A stretch of DNA of 64,000 bases, from positions 118,286 to 182,285 of the forward strand of contig JABABU010000026.1 of the NCBI GenBank assembly GCA_014238065.1, given 5' to 3'. The translations under genes and the position numbers were made by a program. The stretch is from Actinomycetota bacterium (GTDB lineage Bacteria > Actinomycetota > Acidimicrobiia > Acidimicrobiales > Poriferisodalaceae). Position 1 is the stretch's first letter; every line of letters starts with the position of its first letter. The notes beneath the pieces were generated by a model. It ran no database searches. It was not told where the DNA came from and was given only the letters and a program-made list of their open reading frames with translations. This document shows, piece after piece, positions 1 through 9,594 of the stretch.

Positions 1-1553
1 TCACCGAGGACCGCCGGGTTGGTCGGGTCGGCGAGGTCGATCGTGTACAGCGGATCGGTCTGACGGAAGGTCACGACGGTCGCCAGATCGCCGAGATACC
101 GCACGGCGAAGATGCGCTCGCCTCGACCGAGGTCGTTGACTTCGCCGACGATCTTCAACTCACCGCCATCTGGCTCGAGCACGAAGAGCGAACTGGACGA
201 CTCTTGACGCTGCTCCCACCACAACGACTCTTTCGTCGTGGCGATACGAATGAATCCATCGTGTTCAGACAGCGAGTACTGGTTGAGGACCGATCCGGGA
301 ACCTCGCCGCTGGCAACATAGGCCGATGTGGTCGGGTCGGTGATGTCGAATTTGTGGATGCCGGTCGAGATCTCAGGGACCTCGACGTCTTCGCCGCTGT
401 TCACCGCGTCATCGATCCGCCACCAAGGAATCCAGCGGGTCGTCGCCACGTAGAGCGATCCGGTGCTGGCGTACACGATCTGGCCGTCGGCGAGCACACT
501 GACGGCGTCGGGGGCGGATAGACCCTCACCTGCCAAGTCGATGGTGACCACGTTCAGCATGTTCAAGCCGCTGAAGTCGTCGGGGTGATAGGTGTTCTCG
601 CAGTCGACGAGCGTTCCTTCGTCGATGACACGACCGCGCCCGTCTTCGAGGACGAAGTACGGGAGCCAGTTGTCGATGCTCGACTGCTCGATGATACGTC
701 GGTTCGCTCGTTCAGCGTCACGTTCGGCGCGGAGACCCCCACCCTCCGGATATTCGAACACCAGGCCGGTCGGGCTGGACTGCACCACGACTCGTGCGAC
801 GCCACCGACCACTCGAGCACTGAGTTGGTAGCCGTCGAGTGACAGCTTGCGCGTGATCTCGAGGTCCTCGCCGTCGATGTCAACCTGCACGAGGACGCTG
901 ATCTGCCACCATCCCTGACCGGGCAAGGAAGACCTGGCTGCGGCAATAGGGGTTCCTGCACCGCCATTGCCGCCGGCGAGCAGCAACACCCTGTCGCCAT
1001 CGAACAACATTTCCTGAACCCACGTGTCCCGGGGCAAATCGATGCTGTCGACGAGGTGTGGGGTGCCGTCTTCGAGGATGACGAGGTGGAGTTGATTCTG
1101 GGCGATGGCCAGAATCCTGCGGCCATCGGTCTTCACGAGGTCGGGTTCATCGACGCCGACCTCCTGCACGTTGGTGGTACTGAAGTCTTCACCTGCCACC
1201 GGTGCCGAAGCTGCATGCGAAACAGCATCCCCGGCTGCGGAATCACTGATGGCAACCTGCCGAGATTCCTCGACTGCCGTGTCGACCGCAATCCCCCCTT
1301 CGAGCGCCACAGCAGGCCCACCGAAGCCATGCTGATCAAGACCCCAGGGGCCCACCATCTCGAGTGCGTTCTCTTGCAGATGGCTGAGGAAGTCGTCACA
1401 TTCCTCGAAGGCTTGCAATGACGCGATCAGCGTCGTGCTCTCACCAGGCCGGCCAATGTCGATCGTGCGTGGTTCAGCACCATCGGATTCACCTGTACAC
1501 GCAGTTGCCACAATGATCGTGGCCATCAGGACTGCAAACAGTTTCTTCGTCAT
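1..1553 (-). CDS. Secreted beta-propeller lipoprotein (C-terminus beyond window)
   Basis: The frame is open from an ATG at 1553 to the left edge (517 codons, no stop), so the C-terminus lies outside. The start MTKKLFAVLMATIIVATAC is a lipoprotein signal peptide with the lipobox Cys at residue 19. AGGAGG at 1564-1569 sits about 10 nt before the ATG. The body reads like the C-terminal beta-propeller family of secreted proteins (PF09826 type): a VQEVGVDEPDLVKTDG segment near residue 120 and an ERIFAVRYLGDLATVVTF segment close to the visible end, followed by a DPLYTIDLADPTNPAV propeller strand. Members are extracytoplasmic and their ligand is unknown. No partner gene is seen on the window side. 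Family assignment is by recognition; the anchoring is directly visible. Confidence 0.85.
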   Translation of the reverse strand, partial: MTKKLFAVLMATIIVATACTGESDGAEPRTIDIGRPGESTTLIASLQAFEECDDFLSHLQENALEMVGPWGLDQHGFGGPAVALEGGIAVDTAVEESRQVAISDSAAGDAVSHAASAPVAGEDFSTTNVQEVGVDEPDLVKTDGRRILAIAQNQLHLVILEDGTPHLVDSIDLPRDTWVQEMLFDGDRVLLLAGGNGGAGTPIAAARSSLPGQGWWQISVLVQVDIDGEDLEITRKLSLDGYQLSARVVGGVARVVVQSSPTGLVFEYPEGGGLRAERDAERANRRIIEQSSIDNWLPYFVLEDGRGRVIDEGTLVDCENTYHPDDFSGLNMLNVVTIDLAGEGLSAPDAVSVLADGQIVYASTGSLYVATTRWIPWWRIDDAVNSGEDVEVPEISTGIHKFDITDPTTSAYVASGEVPGSVLNQYSLSEHDGFIRIATTKESLWWEQRQESSSSLFVLEPDGGELKIVGEVNDLGRGERIFAVRYLGDLATVVTFRQTDPLYTIDLADPTNPAVLG

Positions 1554-1749
1554 CTTCACAGAACCTCCTGCGCCTCGCCGGCGCGCTCGTACCCATGTGA
1601 CGATCCTCTCGACCTCTCAGGTTCCGACAAGAGTAAAGAATTTCCCAGGCCCGTTCTCTCGAGGTTTGCTGAGGACGCACCTCAAACAGCACCAAAAGGA
1701 CCGCAAAGTTCTCCTCCAAACCAACCCGCATTTGGTTGTCAGTGTGGCA

Positions 1750-1857
1750 TCAGACGCAGGTGACCGCCCTGACAGCGGTAGCAGTTAGAGGCGACGGAGC
1801 AGCGTTACCGATCAGCTTCCCTGCGAGTCCTCTATTCGACGGCACCACATACCTCAT
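1750..1857 (-). pseudogene. Tail fragment of a C5-cytosine DNA methyltransferase (copy A)
   Basis: A 35-codon frame (MRYVVPSNRGLAGKLIGNAA then PSPLTATAV and stop) contains the KLIGNAxPxPL motif that closes C5-cytosine methyltransferases (motif X, Q/KxxGNAVPxPL). The catalytic PC and ENV motifs are absent, so this is only the end of such a gene. Its ATG overlaps the stop of the glycosidase tail on the same strand (ATGA). A related tail lies at 5306-5519 in the same orientation. The 33-nt cores at 1804-1836 and 5357-5389 match at 26 positions, and most differences are synonymous. Confidence 0.55.
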
Positions 1858-2180
1858 CGTAGGAAGATCTCTCCGTCCCTGTCGGCCACCAGATGAGTGT
1901 CACCGGTGTGGTCTTGAGATATCGACTGGTAGTCACCCTGGAAGGTGATCTCCTGCTCGGAACCTGACCGGTTGTAGACGGCGTAACCGTTGCTGAACTC
2001 TCGAATGAACAGACCATCAATGCCTTGGTATGTGGTCCGTTTCGGTCCCACCGGCTGACCCAGGTCAGCGTCCCAGAAGTCGTACCAGTTGCGGGCTTCT
2101 GAAATGCAGTCTCCTGAGAGGACCTCAGATCGACACAGTGCATGTAGGCCAAGAGCTGTAACCCAAATGACGTGTGCTAG
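1854..2180 (-). pseudogene. C-terminal fragment of a glycosidase-like secreted protein
   Basis: Directly downstream of the TAA that ends the FG-GAP lipoprotein, and in the same frame, about 108 codons stay open to a TGA at 1854. They read like the tail of a putative secreted glycoside hydrolase: NWYDFWDADLGQPVGPKR, then GLFIREFSNGYAVYNRSGS and a closing VADRDGEIFL strand. This pattern (WYxFWDxDLGxPVG ... REFxNGxxVYNRSG ... DGEIxL) resembles the C-terminal beta-domain of GHL15-like putative glycosidases. No start codon with a ribosome site and no catalytic barrel are present. I read it as a remnant, but read-through of the upstream TAA cannot be excluded. Confidence 0.5.
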
Positions 2181-5100
2181 TTATCCGATTCCGTAGAGGT
2201 GACCCGACTCGGTATTTACCAGAACGTTGGGTCGTCCAGTGCCGTCAACGTCAGCGATTGACAGCTCACCGAGTAACGCTCCCCAGGAGTTCGGTGCGAA
2301 GGTTGCTTTCCATGCGAGGTGACCGACACCGTCATCGTTCTCTCCGATCGCGTAAAGAACGTTGCCGTAAGTGAATAGGGCTTCGTCTCGACCATCACCG
2401 TCTAAATCCACGGTTACGACATGGGTCGGCACCATCCACGAACTGCACACTGCACCCAGACCCATAGACCACCGAAGGTCACCGGTGGAAGCCTCAAATA
2501 CTTGAAGTTCGCTGCCGGCTCCGTTGCAGTGCCCGACACTCAGCAGGTCAAGGTCGCCGTCACCGTCGAAGTCGCCGACACCCTGCATAGTGCGTTTCGG
2601 ACTCCCAGAGAACATTCCGGTGTGCCAGATCGGGTCGCCACCGGTCTCGACTACGGCGATTGTTGCCGACATCCCCGCGAGGAGGACCTGTTCAGATCCG
2701 TTTCCGAGGAAATCAGCAGCGACAGGAAGGGGATGATTCAGGAAACCCTGATCGAAAAGCTGAAGCGGCGAAGGACACCACTGGGTCGTCCACCGGTTCA
2801 ACAGCATCGAACCATCGGAGCCGTCGTACACCGCGAACAACGATGAGTAAGTAGTGAGGATCTCGTCGAGCCCGTCGCCGTCCCAGTCGAAGATCGCCAT
2901 ATGGGAGGCGCCCGCACCCGTTTCTTGAGCATTCTCACACCCCGAATACCGCCCGCCGCTCTGCCGGGTCCAGAGGACATCGCCGTTGCGACCATCTAGG
3001 AGGTGGAGTTGGTCAGAGTGCATTTTCGTGGTTCGAACAGCGACGAGGACGTCCTCACGGTCTGGGTCTAGGAAGTGCCCAGCTGTCCAGTTGGTGATCC
3101 CACCAATGTTCCAGATCGGGGGATCTCCCCGAACGTCGAACCGTGTCTTCCAGATCACCTCCCCATCGCCGTCCAGTGCCTTCAAGAGGGCGGTGCCGTC
3201 GGAGTCTTTGTCGGCAACGACGACGACATGTTCACCGGTGCCGTACACGTCGGCGAGCGCAACAGAGGCAAATCCCCGCCCATTCGAAACGATCGTGTCT
3301 GCGCCAGAAACCATGCCCCTGCCCGGAGCCGTCCACGCAACACTGACCAACCCCGACTCGGTATCAACCTCCAGGGCCTGGACAGTCTCACCGAACCCGT
3401 GAGCTACAACGGTTGGCCCGCCACCATCGAGACGTCCGACCACAGTGCCCGTCAGCAACGACCCCATAGCAGCTGGATGCCCGTCGCCGGATTGGGTGAG
3501 ACTGCTATAGACGACCGCCGCTTCCAACCCATCAGTGGAGACCGTGCTCCCAGCCTGGGAACTGACAGCTTGGACCAGAAGACGGAGGGTCTCCGTGCTG
3601 TCATCAATCCCCCTGAGTCGAAGCGATGGTCCGGTCACCGAACCGATCTCTGAGATGGCGCCGCTCTTGGCCTGCCGTTTGGCGTTGCCCAGCAGGAACG
3701 GATCTGCCCCGTAGAAGTGAATCGTGACGTCACCGGTTCCCTGATGCTGGGACCTTGTGGCGAACATCAACCCACCCGATCGAGGGCCTTGGTGAAGCAA
3801 GATCGACTTTCGTCCCCATGTGGCGCGACTGTTGACGTGAAGAGGGAAATCGGTGACATCGAGACGCTCGAAGCCGGAACTGGCGGAGGACCACACTGAC
3901 CGCTGCGAACCCTCGGATACATCGAGAATCTCTACAGGTCCGTAATCGGGGACTGCTGGCCCGTCGGTGATTGTCACAAACAGTTCTGCTGTGCCGTCGC
4001 CGTTCAGGTCGCTAAGTGCGGCCAGATGCCGGTTGACGAGATCAACGATGACCGTGCCGGTAAGCCCATCGAAACCAACGACGTGCCACTGGCCGTCTCC
4101 ATGCTCGTTGAAGATCGACGTAACAATGTCGAGAGTGCCGTCGCCGTCTATGTCCGCCACTGGCGATACACCGGTCTCGTGAACCGCTGTGCTTTGAGCG
4201 ATCCCTTTGGCGATCTGGTGGTCCCAGAGTTCAACGAGTTCGCCGTCTCTCCGCCCGAGTACGGAGACGAACATTTCGAAGTCGCCCATAATCACGAACT
4301 CCGACCGATCATCACCACCCAGGTCGTATGCCCCAAAGAACCCGTACGGCCTACCGGTAGTCGGATCATCGGGGTCGTACTTGGAGTTCTTGTAGTTGCC
4401 AGTGACCTCCAGGGCACCGGTGGCGAGGTCTAAAACCTGAACGTCGTACCACGGCAGCACTGCAACTTCTGGTTCGCCGTCGTTGTCGAAGTCGCCGATA
4501 AGAGGCTGACCCGTCGTTGACATGTTGTTGGAGAACCCACTGAACGGTTCGCTTGTCCATACGGTTTCCCATGCACCGTTCGACCGGTTCAACAGGTAGC
4601 AGGGAAGCGGATCATCGCCGCCAGCCCCGACCTGGAACTGTCCACTATCGCAACTGACCATTTCGAGTCCGGGCAGATCAGGGAGCAGGTCACCGACACG
4701 ATGAGTTCCATAAGAGGTGGTGCTTTCCGTATTCCACCCGTCACCGTCGAGGTCAACCCGGCGGCCCTCCGCCTCGTACCTGTTGAAGAGATCCCAACGG
4801 TTACCTAACTCCCCGGAATCCGGCAGAGGTAGGACCTTTGTGGCCGTCGGATCGAATGCCACCTCCAGCAGCGACAAACGGGCGCCAAGGTCATGGGACC
4901 AGAGGACCTCGGGACAGGTCGCGGCACCAACTAGCCCTGACCGACCAGACAGTGCCCTGTCGCCACGGAATTGAAGCCAAGCACCCCCAGTACCTGATCC
5001 GACATCTTCGGTTGGAGCCTCGTTGTCGTAACACTCGATCACGACCCCTGGTATCGCACCAAGGTCGAACAGGGTCGATTGTTCAGCTTCTTCTTGAAGC

Positions 5101-5273
5101 ACACCAAAAGCGGCGTCGAGGACAGTGGTAGGCGGTGTGGTCTCCGCCACGTCGTCGAGCTGTTCCCCGTCGAGGTTTGGTGTGGGATAGGTCTCTTCGG
5201 TGCTAGAGCAACCCAGGAGAACGACCACCAGTAGGCCAATCAGGAATGTGGTGGGGTGGTTGCGACGTTTCAT
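2181..5273 (-). CDS. FG-GAP/VCBS-repeat beta-propeller lipoprotein
   Basis: A 1030-residue protein starting MKRRNHPTTFLIGLL with a lipobox LLGC (Cys22), so it is exported and lipid-anchored. It carries many FG-GAP type calcium-binding loops with the DxDxDG signature, for example DLDGDGWN, DFDNDGEPEV, DIDGDGTLDI, DWDGDGLDEI, DFDGDGDLDL and DLDGDGRDEA, consistent with one or two seven-bladed propellers related to integrin alpha-chain and PQQ-like folds. An in-frame TTG lies six codons upstream, but a TATATG hexamer 6 nt before the ATG at 5273 favours a leaderless start there. It lies between two methyltransferase tails in an otherwise decayed patch. Likely role: surface adhesion or glycan binding (inference). 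Confidence 0.8.
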   Translation of the reverse strand: MKRRNHPTTFLIGLLVVVLLGCSSTEETYPTPNLDGEQLDDVAETTPPTTVLDAAFGVLQEEAEQSTLFDLGAIPGVVIECYDNEAPTEDVGSGTGGAWLQFRGDRALSGRSGLVGAATCPEVLWSHDLGARLSLLEVAFDPTATKVLPLPDSGELGNRWDLFNRYEAEGRRVDLDGDGWNTESTTSYGTHRVGDLLPDLPGLEMVSCDSGQFQVGAGGDDPLPCYLLNRSNGAWETVWTSEPFSGFSNNMSTTGQPLIGDFDNDGEPEVAVLPWYDVQVLDLATGALEVTGNYKNSKYDPDDPTTGRPYGFFGAYDLGGDDRSEFVIMGDFEMFVSVLGRRDGELVELWDHQIAKGIAQSTAVHETGVSPVADIDGDGTLDIVTSIFNEHGDGQWHVVGFDGLTGTVIVDLVNRHLAALSDLNGDGTAELFVTITDGPAVPDYGPVEILDVSEGSQRSVWSSASSGFERLDVTDFPLHVNSRATWGRKSILLHQGPRSGGLMFATRSQHQGTGDVTIHFYGADPFLLGNAKRQAKSGAISEIGSVTGPSLRLRGIDDSTETLRLLVQAVSSQAGSTVSTDGLEAAVVYSSLTQSGDGHPAAMGSLLTGTVVGRLDGGGPTVVAHGFGETVQALEVDTESGLVSVAWTAPGRGMVSGADTIVSNGRGFASVALADVYGTGEHVVVVADKDSDGTALLKALDGDGEVIWKTRFDVRGDPPIWNIGGITNWTAGHFLDPDREDVLVAVRTTKMHSDQLHLLDGRNGDVLWTRQSGGRYSGCENAQETGAGASHMAIFDWDGDGLDEILTTYSSLFAVYDGSDGSMLLNRWTTQWCPSPLQLFDQGFLNHPLPVAADFLGNGSEQVLLAGMSATIAVVETGGDPIWHTGMFSGSPKRTMQGVGDFDGDGDLDLLSVGHCNGAGSELQVFEASTGDLRWSMGLGAVCSSWMVPTHVVTVDLDGDGRDEALFTYGNVLYAIGENDDGVGHLAWKATFAPNSWGALLGELSIADVDGTGRPNVLVNTESGHLYGIG

Positions 5274-5305
5274 GGGACCCATATAGCTCAAGTGAGTTGG
5301 CTCTA

Positions 5306-5519
5306 TCAGTGTAGAAGAGCGCCGACGGCTGCTGTGGTGAGCGGCACTGGGGCTGCGTTGCCAATCAACTTGCCGGCGAGTCCACGATTGGTAGGTATCT
5401 GGTTGCTGTCACCGAATCCCTGAGCCCGAGCGAGTTCACGTGGTTCGAGGGTTCTGACCATTTCCCCGCACGGGCTGGTGAGTAGGAACTGGGAGATGGA
5501 TTTAGTGGTGAGGACCACG
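5306..5519 (-). pseudogene. Tail fragment of a C5-cytosine DNA methyltransferase (copy B)
   Basis: The open frame ending at 5306 reads MVRTLEPRELARAQGFGDSN, then NRGLAGKLIGNAAPVPLT, and stops shortly after. PREhARhQGFPD ... K/QxxGNAVPxPLA is the typical C-terminal block (motifs IX-X) of C5-cytosine methyltransferases. The catalytic half is missing: the frame runs upstream straight into the MFS gene that ends at 5520. It is a longer version of the fragment at 1750-1857, so the 3' end of a methyltransferase gene occurs twice as direct repeats about 3.5 kb apart. The divergence between the copies is mainly synonymous. Confidence 0.6.
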
Positions 5520-7055
5520 TCAGTTCGCCTCGTCGTTGGGTATGCCCGAGGTCGCGATTGCACTTGACGTCCTGAGTTCGAGTTCGGGAAGAAACCACAC
5601 GCTCACGACGAAGATCGCCATCACCGGAATCGCCACCCACACCAGGGCGCCGAACGCATTCGAGATCGCCATCTCCACGACCGACCGCAGACTCGGCTCG
5701 AGGTTCTTGATGTCGTCGGGCGTCGAAAGCAACTCCGCGACATCCACACCGCTCACTGCAGCCAGATCCCGGTTGATGGTCCAGGTCAGAAGTGCGCCGA
5801 ATGCCCCCACCCCAACCGTTTGGCCTAGCGCTCTGAAGAAGTTGATCGCAGCGGTCCCGGCTCCAAGATCGGCAACCTCGAGCGAGTTCTGCGTGGCCGT
5901 CGTCATAGTCGGGAAGGCGATGCCCATCGCGAAGCCGATCAGAGCGAGAACTGGGACGGCAGCCATGGCGTTCGAACTTTCATCGAAGAAGGCGAAGGCA
6001 ATGATCCCGATGAGCGACATCACGGGGGCGATTCGCATCAGCGTGCGGTAGCGGCCGGTTCCTGTGGTGACTCGTCCCGCGGTGTACGAACCGAGCGTCA
6101 CAGCCACACTCATCGACGCGAGAATCAGGCCGGCAGCCGTCGCCGATCGGCCAAGCGACACTTGGAAGAAGAGCGGCAAGAATGCGAACAGGCTCATCGC
6201 GGCGATGCCGTAGACAACGTTGCCGGTGATCATGATCGTGAAGGTCGGGTTGCGGAAGAGCCGCATCGGAAGCAGTGGCTCCGGATGCCGGATCTCCCAT
6301 CTGACGAACAACACTGCTGCGACCGCCGCGGTGACGAGAAGCCCGACCACCAGCAGCGAGTTCCACGAAGCAGCTTCACCTGCGAGCGCGAGTCCGAGGA
6401 TGAGCGCGCTGACGCCGACCACCATCACCGCGGCTCCCCACAGGTCCAGTGTGTGCTCGCGCGGCGGGAGCTTGAACGTCAAATTGCGATGCACGCCGTA
6501 AGCGGCCACGGCCCCAAGGGGAACGTTGATGATGAAGATCCACCGCCAGGAAGCAATGTCGACGAACACGCCACCCACAATTGGGCCGATCAACGAAGAG
6601 AGCGTGAAGTTCATCGTGTAATAGGCCATGTACTTCCCGCGCTCGCGGGGCGAGAAGATGTCGCCGATGACGATGAAACCCATCGCCATCAGGCCGCCCG
6701 CCCCAATGCCCTGGAGCCCTCTCGCGAGGATGAGCTGCCACATCGTCTGTGCCGCAGCGGCCAAGATCGAGGTGACAACAAAGATCGCCAGCGCCGCTTC
6801 TGTCAGCGAGCGCCTGCCATACAGGTCACTGAATTTCCCGTACAACGGCGTCGCAGCAACCGAACCGAGCAAGAACGACGTGAGCACCCAGGGGAGCTGA
6901 TCGATGCCGCCGAGTTCGCCTGCGATGGTGGGAAGCGCCGTCGACACGGCCGTCCCGTCGAGCGAGCCGAGGAACGTCGCGAGCAGCATGGCCGCGAACA
7001 CCAGGTGCGTCTGGCGGCGCGTGATGCCTGATGTGCCCGGAGCAGTGTCCGCCAC
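5520..7055 (-). CDS. MFS multidrug exporter, DHA2 (EmrB/QacA) family
   Basis: A 511-residue integral membrane protein with about 14 hydrophobic segments, the DHA2 layout. Visible motifs are the family-specific LDGTAVSTALPTIAGEL in TM1 and motif A (YGKFSDLYGRRSL) in the loop after TM2. The start is GTG at 7055, three bases after the stop of the acyl-CoA ligase gene, so the two are co-transcribed. Function by family: proton-driven export of hydrophobic compounds or drugs; the substrate is unknown. Pairing with an acyl-CoA ligase and a nearby TetR gene suggests regulated export of a lipophilic acid or antimicrobial (inference). Confidence 0.9.
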   Translation of the reverse strand: MADTAPGTSGITRRQTHLVFAAMLLATFLGSLDGTAVSTALPTIAGELGGIDQLPWVLTSFLLGSVAATPLYGKFSDLYGRRSLTEAALAIFVVTSILAAAAQTMWQLILARGLQGIGAGGLMAMGFIVIGDIFSPRERGKYMAYYTMNFTLSSLIGPIVGGVFVDIASWRWIFIINVPLGAVAAYGVHRNLTFKLPPREHTLDLWGAAVMVVGVSALILGLALAGEAASWNSLLVVGLLVTAAVAAVLFVRWEIRHPEPLLPMRLFRNPTFTIMITGNVVYGIAAMSLFAFLPLFFQVSLGRSATAAGLILASMSVAVTLGSYTAGRVTTGTGRYRTLMRIAPVMSLIGIIAFAFFDESSNAMAAVPVLALIGFAMGIAFPTMTTATQNSLEVADLGAGTAAINFFRALGQTVGVGAFGALLTWTINRDLAAVSGVDVAELLSTPDDIKNLEPSLRSVVEMAISNAFGALVWVAIPVMAIFVVSVWFLPELELRTSSAIATSGIPNDEAN

Positions 7056-7058
7056 CGG

Positions 7059-8753
7059 CTATCCGCCGCGCGAAGCGAGGATGCCGTCCCTGACCTGGCG
7101 CTTCAGGATCTTGCCACTCGCATTTCTGGGAAGCTGCTCGTCGAACACGAACACCTGAGCCGGCACCTTGAACCTGGCCAACCGTTCGCCGACGAACCGC
7201 TGAAGATCAGCCCCGTCAATGGCCATGCCGGACTTGGGCATGACCGCCACAGCGACTTCCTCCCCGAGCCGCTCGTCGGGCATACCGAACACTGCCGCTT
7301 CGTACACCGCAGGGTGCTCGTACACGGCCCCCTCGACCTCGGCGCAATAGATGTTCTCGCCAGCTCGGATGACCATGTCCTTGGCTCTGTCTGCCACGAA
7401 AATGAACCCGTCGTCGTCGACGTACCCGATGTCCCCACTCCGCAACCAGCCGTTCTCGAGTGTCTCGGACGTCGCCTCATGCTTGTTCCAGTACCCGACG
7501 ATCAGGTTCGCGCCGCGGAAGCAGATCTCGCCGCGCTCGCCGGTAGGGACTTCGTCGCCGTCTTCGTCGATGATCTTGATGTCCATGTTGACCGGAGGGC
7601 GGCCAACGCTGGTTGGTTTGGCAAGGTAATCATCACCCGAATTCTGAGGGCCTAGCGCATTGGTCTCAGTCATCCCGTAGCCGATGCCGGGTCGACCACG
7701 CTCGAAATTGTCTTCGATCCGCTTGACCAGTTCGGCCGGCGCTGGAGCTCCGCCTCCACCGACGCTGTTGAGACTGGACGTGTCGTGATCGTCGAATGCG
7801 GGCGACTCGAGCAGTTCCCAAGACATCGTCGGCACACCGACGAACTGAGTGACACGCTCTCGTTCGATGAGTTCCAAGGCTCGCTCGGCTTGCCACTTGT
7901 ACATGATCACCAATCGGGCACCGCTGACGAAGGTTCCCAACATGACGGGAATGAGACCGGTGACGTGAAACAGCGGGACGCACAAGATGAAACATGGTGG
8001 GTAGAGCGCAGCTGCCACGGCATCCTCGTCACTTGGCGGCGACACGAGCGCGGCGATCGCACCACGCGACGCGAATCCCACAAGGGCACTCAACACAGCT
8101 CGGTGCGTCGAGTACGCACCCTTCGGATTCCCCGTGGTGCCTGAGGTGTAGAGGATCGTGGCGAACGAATCAGTATCGATGGCGACATCGGGAAGCGTGT
8201 TTCCTTCGATGCACAGAGAGTCGAACGCCACCGCGCGTTCGGGGAGCCCACCATCAGCACGGACAACAATGGCTGTGAGGTCCCGCTTTGCCAGCACCGG
8301 GCCGAGCTGGCGGAGTCGTTCCTCGTCACAGATTACGACGAGCGCACCACTGTCCTCGATTCCGTAGTCGAGTTCATCGGTGAGCCACCACGCGTTGAGC
8401 GCTACAGCAACAGCCCCGACCGAGACGATCGCACCGAACGAAGAGACCCATTCGGGATAGTTGCGCATCGCGATCGCCACACGATCGCCGGGCTTCACTC
8501 CGAAGTCGTGTACCAGGGCGTGACCGAGTTGCTCGATCTGGGAGACGAGATCGCTGTACGCCCACCGCTCGTCCTCGTACACGAGGTACTCGGCCTCACC
8601 GTGGAACTTGGCTGTGGCGAAGAGGTCGCGTAGCGAGTTGGGGGTGCGGGTGAAGACCTTTGTCTCGATACCGAGAACGGTCTCGGTGAGCAGCTCGAAC
8701 TCACCGCCTGGCTTCGTCAACTCGGCCGCTGCGGCCTCCCAGGTGAATGTCAT
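7059..8753 (-). CDS. AMP-dependent acyl-CoA synthetase/ligase
   Basis: A 564-residue ANL-superfamily enzyme (carboxylate + ATP + CoA to acyl-CoA). The P-loop TILYTSGTTGNPKG, the GYGMTETNALG (A5) motif, the hinge region WLRSGDIGYVDDDGFIFVADR with RAKDMVIRAGENIY, and the C-terminal catalytic lysine in NASGKILKRQVRD are all present. A TTG three codons upstream (8762) would also be in frame; the ATG at 8753 is preferred. It overall resembles medium/long-chain fatty-acyl or aryl-CoA ligases. It lies upstream of the MFS gene with 3 bp between them, and the TetR gene further upstream may control both. Confidence 0.9.
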   Translation of the reverse strand: MTFTWEAAAAELTKPGGEFELLTETVLGIETKVFTRTPNSLRDLFATAKFHGEAEYLVYEDERWAYSDLVSQIEQLGHALVHDFGVKPGDRVAIAMRNYPEWVSSFGAIVSVGAVAVALNAWWLTDELDYGIEDSGALVVICDEERLRQLGPVLAKRDLTAIVVRADGGLPERAVAFDSLCIEGNTLPDVAIDTDSFATILYTSGTTGNPKGAYSTHRAVLSALVGFASRGAIAALVSPPSDEDAVAAALYPPCFILCVPLFHVTGLIPVMLGTFVSGARLVIMYKWQAERALELIERERVTQFVGVPTMSWELLESPAFDDHDTSSLNSVGGGGAPAPAELVKRIEDNFERGRPGIGYGMTETNALGPQNSGDDYLAKPTSVGRPPVNMDIKIIDEDGDEVPTGERGEICFRGANLIVGYWNKHEATSETLENGWLRSGDIGYVDDDGFIFVADRAKDMVIRAGENIYCAEVEGAVYEHPAVYEAAVFGMPDERLGEEVAVAVMPKSGMAIDGADLQRFVGERLARFKVPAQVFVFDEQLPRNASGKILKRQVRDGILASRGG

Positions 8754-8946
8754 GACGATCAAGTTCTCATCTCGTGCGCGACGCCGTACGCCGCTACTGG
8801 ACCTTGGGCAAGGCAGACATCATGCATCAGCAGGAGCGGGTCCGACTACCTCGACGCGCTCGTTGCAGAAATCGGAATCGTGCTGACTTGTCTGGGACGC
8901 CGAAGTACCGCCTGCCCTGGACTTGATCAGCTTTCGCTGGTCTTTC

Positions 8947-9495
8947 TCAGGCTGCGACGGCCAGTAGGAGCCGCTCCACGGTGGCCGCGCCGCGATCGGC
9001 ATCCTCGGCGCCGACGAGCTCGGCGAGCGTTCCTGTGAGGGCCGCCACCATCATGCATGCGTCGTCGGAAACACCGCCTTCGGAACTGAGCCGCGCCGCG
9101 AGTGCTGTCACGAAATCGTGCCGCGTCCGCTCGACGAAGGGCTGGAACAGCTCAGGCTGAACTCGCACGAGGCTCCTGGCATCGGTGATGATGCGAGCCG
9201 TTTCCAGCTGATCGTCATCGACGTTCCAGTCCCACCAGTCGTGGACGAAGCCGTGAACGGTTCCATCATCGCCGAACCCGGTGAGGACGTCAGCCGCCCG
9301 TTGCGCGACCTGGTCGAGGGCCATGGTGATCAGTTTCTCTTTCGAGCCGAAGTGATACACGAAGGTGTACGTACTGGTTCCGAGCTCGTTCGCGAGCGGG
9401 CGCAACGACGTTTGGTGAATGCCTCTGTCGAGCAGGTACGACACAACCTCCTGAAGAAGCTCGTCCCGACGTTCGGGATCCGGCTTGCGTCCCAC
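8947..9495 (-). CDS. TetR/AcrR family transcriptional regulator
   Basis: A 182-residue regulator. The N-terminal helix-turn-helix covers roughly residues 12-55, with the typical second part SLRPLANELGTSTYTFVYHF then GSKEKL. The rest is a helical ligand-binding domain. I place the start at GTG 9495 because AGGAG stands 5-6 nt in front of it; the upstream extension to 9567 is arginine-rich and has no such site. It is oriented like the ligase/MFS genes and 193 bp before them, so it may control that pair (inference). Confidence 0.85.
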   Translation of the reverse strand: MGRKPDPERRDELLQEVVSYLLDRGIHQTSLRPLANELGTSTYTFVYHFGSKEKLITMALDQVAQRAADVLTGFGDDGTVHGFVHDWWDWNVDDDQLETARIITDARSLVRVQPELFQPFVERTRHDFVTALAARLSSEGGVSDDACMMVAALTGTLAELVGAEDADRGAATVERLLLAVAA

Positions 9496-9594
9496 GAGTT
9501 CTCCTAGGTGACTCGGGTCCGAGACGATTCCCGGACTCACGTCTCTCCTACGGATCAAATGCTGCAAGATTGAGCAAAACTGCTCGCCGATCTA

